From: Bacteroidetes bacterium UBA6491
GTDB taxonomy: Bacteria > Bacteroidota > Bacteroidia > NS11-12g > UBA9320
Reading direction: 5' to 3'
Length of the DNA: 6,273 bases
NCBI GenBank assembly: GCA_002436505.1
Contig: DJML01000013.1
Location: 1-6,273, forward strand
Shown here one piece after another: positions 5,355 through 6,273 of this stretch. Positions within the stretch are counted from its first letter, which is position 1, and each line of letters opens with the position of its first letter. Under the pieces are notes generated by a model, which did not search any database, was not told the origin of the DNA, and saw nothing but the letters and a program-made list of their open reading frames with translations. A program made the position numbers and the translations under genes.

Positions 5355-6273
5355 TTTCACCTCCTTTAAACCAATGACTATTCATTACCTCGTTATATGT
5401 ACCTTCAAAAACAATTGCTCCTTGATCAAGGACGATGGTTTTATCACAATATTCCGCCCATTGCTTTCCTTGTGAAGTTACTATGAGTGCCCAGGGCATA
5501 TCGTCAGATGTCAGAAATGTCATTAATTGTTCCTTTTCGTTTACAGGGATGGCATCAAGCATGTCCTCAATCAATAATAAACGTGGCTTATCAGCTATAC
5601 TGCGCGCCAAAAGTATTTTTTGAATGACACTTCGGGGCAATCGTTTCCCTTCTGGTGAAAGAACGGTATCGTAACCATCCGGCAATGATTTCAGATAAGA
5701 ACTCAATCCTGTTTTTTCGACGGCCCAGCGCACATCTTCAAACCTCACTCCGGGTTTTCCCATGCTAATATTCTCCAGCAGTGTGCCGCTAAACAGCACT
5801 TCCTGGGACATAAAATCCCCTATCACAGTTCGAATGGATTCTGGCTTTACACTTCTAACTGGGATATCATTAAAAGTAATGTTCCCCTTTTGAGGCTGAT
5901 ACAAACTTGCGATAAGCTGTAACAGTGTCGTTTTACCGGAACTGTTCTCGCCGGTTATAAATAATTTATCCCCCTGGTTGATCCGCAGGGAAACATCGTC
6001 AATAGTTGGGCTTTCAAGGTCAGGGTAGGTATAAGAGACCCGATCCAATTCTACGACCAGTGGGTTATCCCTGCACACATCATCCAGATCGGACCCCCCG
6101 TTTTCTTCAAGTGGCAAGTCAGTTACCTGACCCAGTTTTTCCAGCGAGGTCAATACATCGTAAATCGTGTCTAATGTCAGGATCAGCTTTTCAACCGATG
6201 CCATGATCATCAGTATCACAATTTCAGCCGCGACAAACTGCCCGATATTCATTTGCTGTTCAAATACGAGCAA
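5347..6273 (-). CDS. ABC transporter, end of membrane domain plus degenerate ATPase domain (5' end off the window)
   Basis: The frame is open to the right edge; the first visible codon (TTG) is an internal Leu, not a start. Visible residues 1-50 look like the last membrane helix of an ABC exporter and its coupling region (MNIGQFVAAEIVILMIMASVEKL). Residues about 72-308 form the nucleotide-binding domain. Present: A-loop Tyr83 (SYTYPD), Walker A GENSSGKTT (108-116), Q-loop Gln157, and the LFSGTLLENISMG segment typical of export ATPases. Altered: the LSGGQ signature is LPRSV (212-216), Walker B ends Glu236-Asp237 instead of Asp-Glu, the D-loop SALD is not recognisable, and the H-loop position reads Thr-Ser-Gln (266-268) with no His. 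The frame is intact, so this is not ordinary decay. It probably powers or gates export through the HlyD and TolC partners. Whether an N-terminal C39 peptidase domain exists cannot be seen. Confidence 0.9.
   Translation of the reverse strand: MLVFEQQMNIGQFVAAEIVILMIMASVEKLILTLDTIYDVLTSLEKLGQVTDLPLEENGGSDLDDVCRDNPLVVELDRVSYTYPDLESPTIDDVSLRINQGDKLFITGENSSGKTTLLQLIASLYQPQKGNITFNDIPVRSVKPESIRTVIGDFMSQEVLFSGTLLENISMGKPGVRFEDVRWAVEKTGLSSYLKSLPDGYDTVLSPEGKRLPRSVIQKILLARSIADKPRLLLIEDMLDAIPVNEKEQLMTFLTSDDMPWALIVTSQGKQWAEYCDKTIVLDQGAIVFEGTYNEVMNSHWFKGGENA
5358..5366 (-). promoter_or_regulatory. Near-perfect Shine-Dalgarno site for the HlyD gene
   Basis: The minus strand reads AAGGAGGTG here, an almost complete anti-16S complement, with 5 bases between GGAGG and the ATG at 5352-5354. 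It is embedded in the last codons of the ABC gene (encoding Gly-Gly-Glu) and decides the HlyD start: the upstream GTG at 5358-5360 overlaps the site and cannot be served by it. Confidence 0.7.

Noticed and set aside
5347..6273. Calling the ABC gene a pseudogene because of its altered motifs
   Set aside because: The frame is intact to the edge, the fold-forming segments are well kept, and it shares translational coupling with the adaptor gene.

Overview
The window looks like chromosomal DNA from a Bacteroidota bacterium, probably of the Cytophagales/Chitinophaga kind. This is inferred from protein style: a class III cyclase fused to TPR repeats, and a Bacteroidota-type ABC/HlyD/TolC set with a degenerate ATPase. 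Base composition is moderate and slightly AT-rich. No rRNA, tRNA, CRISPR array, insertion sequence or phage gene is visible.

Layout, left to right. (1) Bases 1-263, minus strand: the N-terminal 87 codons of a small P-loop kinase of the nucleoside-monophosphate / dephospho-CoA kinase type, running off the left edge. (2) Bases 264-620 (or to 707, depending on the cyclase start): a divergent intergenic region with no convincing gene, holding an imperfect GC-rich inverted repeat at 544-609. (3) Plus strand, to 2588: a membrane-bound adenylate cyclase with signal peptide, about seven TPR-like repeats, a coiled coil, one membrane helix and a cytoplasmic class III catalytic domain with all key residues. 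(4) After a 19-base tail-to-tail gap, a minus-strand operon read from the right edge: ABC transporter (3' part only), HlyD-type periplasmic adaptor, TolC-type outer-membrane channel. These genes overlap by 8 bp and 4 bp.

How the genes work together. The three minus-strand genes make a complete type I secretion / tripartite export architecture: inner-membrane ABC engine, periplasmic bridge, outer-membrane duct. Cargo cannot be deduced, because no substrate gene lies in the window and the ABC protein's N-terminus is missing. The cyclase is convergent with this operon and need not be functionally linked to it. Its topology suggests it senses something in the periplasm through the TPR domain and makes cAMP inside.

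The two points most worth attention are these. The ABC ATPase keeps Walker A, the A-loop Tyr and the Q-loop Gln, but has lost the LSGGQ signature, has Glu-Asp in place of Asp-Glu at Walker B and has no H-loop His. Also, both operon junctions use a strong GGAGG ribosome-binding site built into a Gly-Gly codon pair just before the upstream stop, which is notable in a phylum that mostly does without Shine-Dalgarno sequences. I see no clear evidence of a wholly new system.
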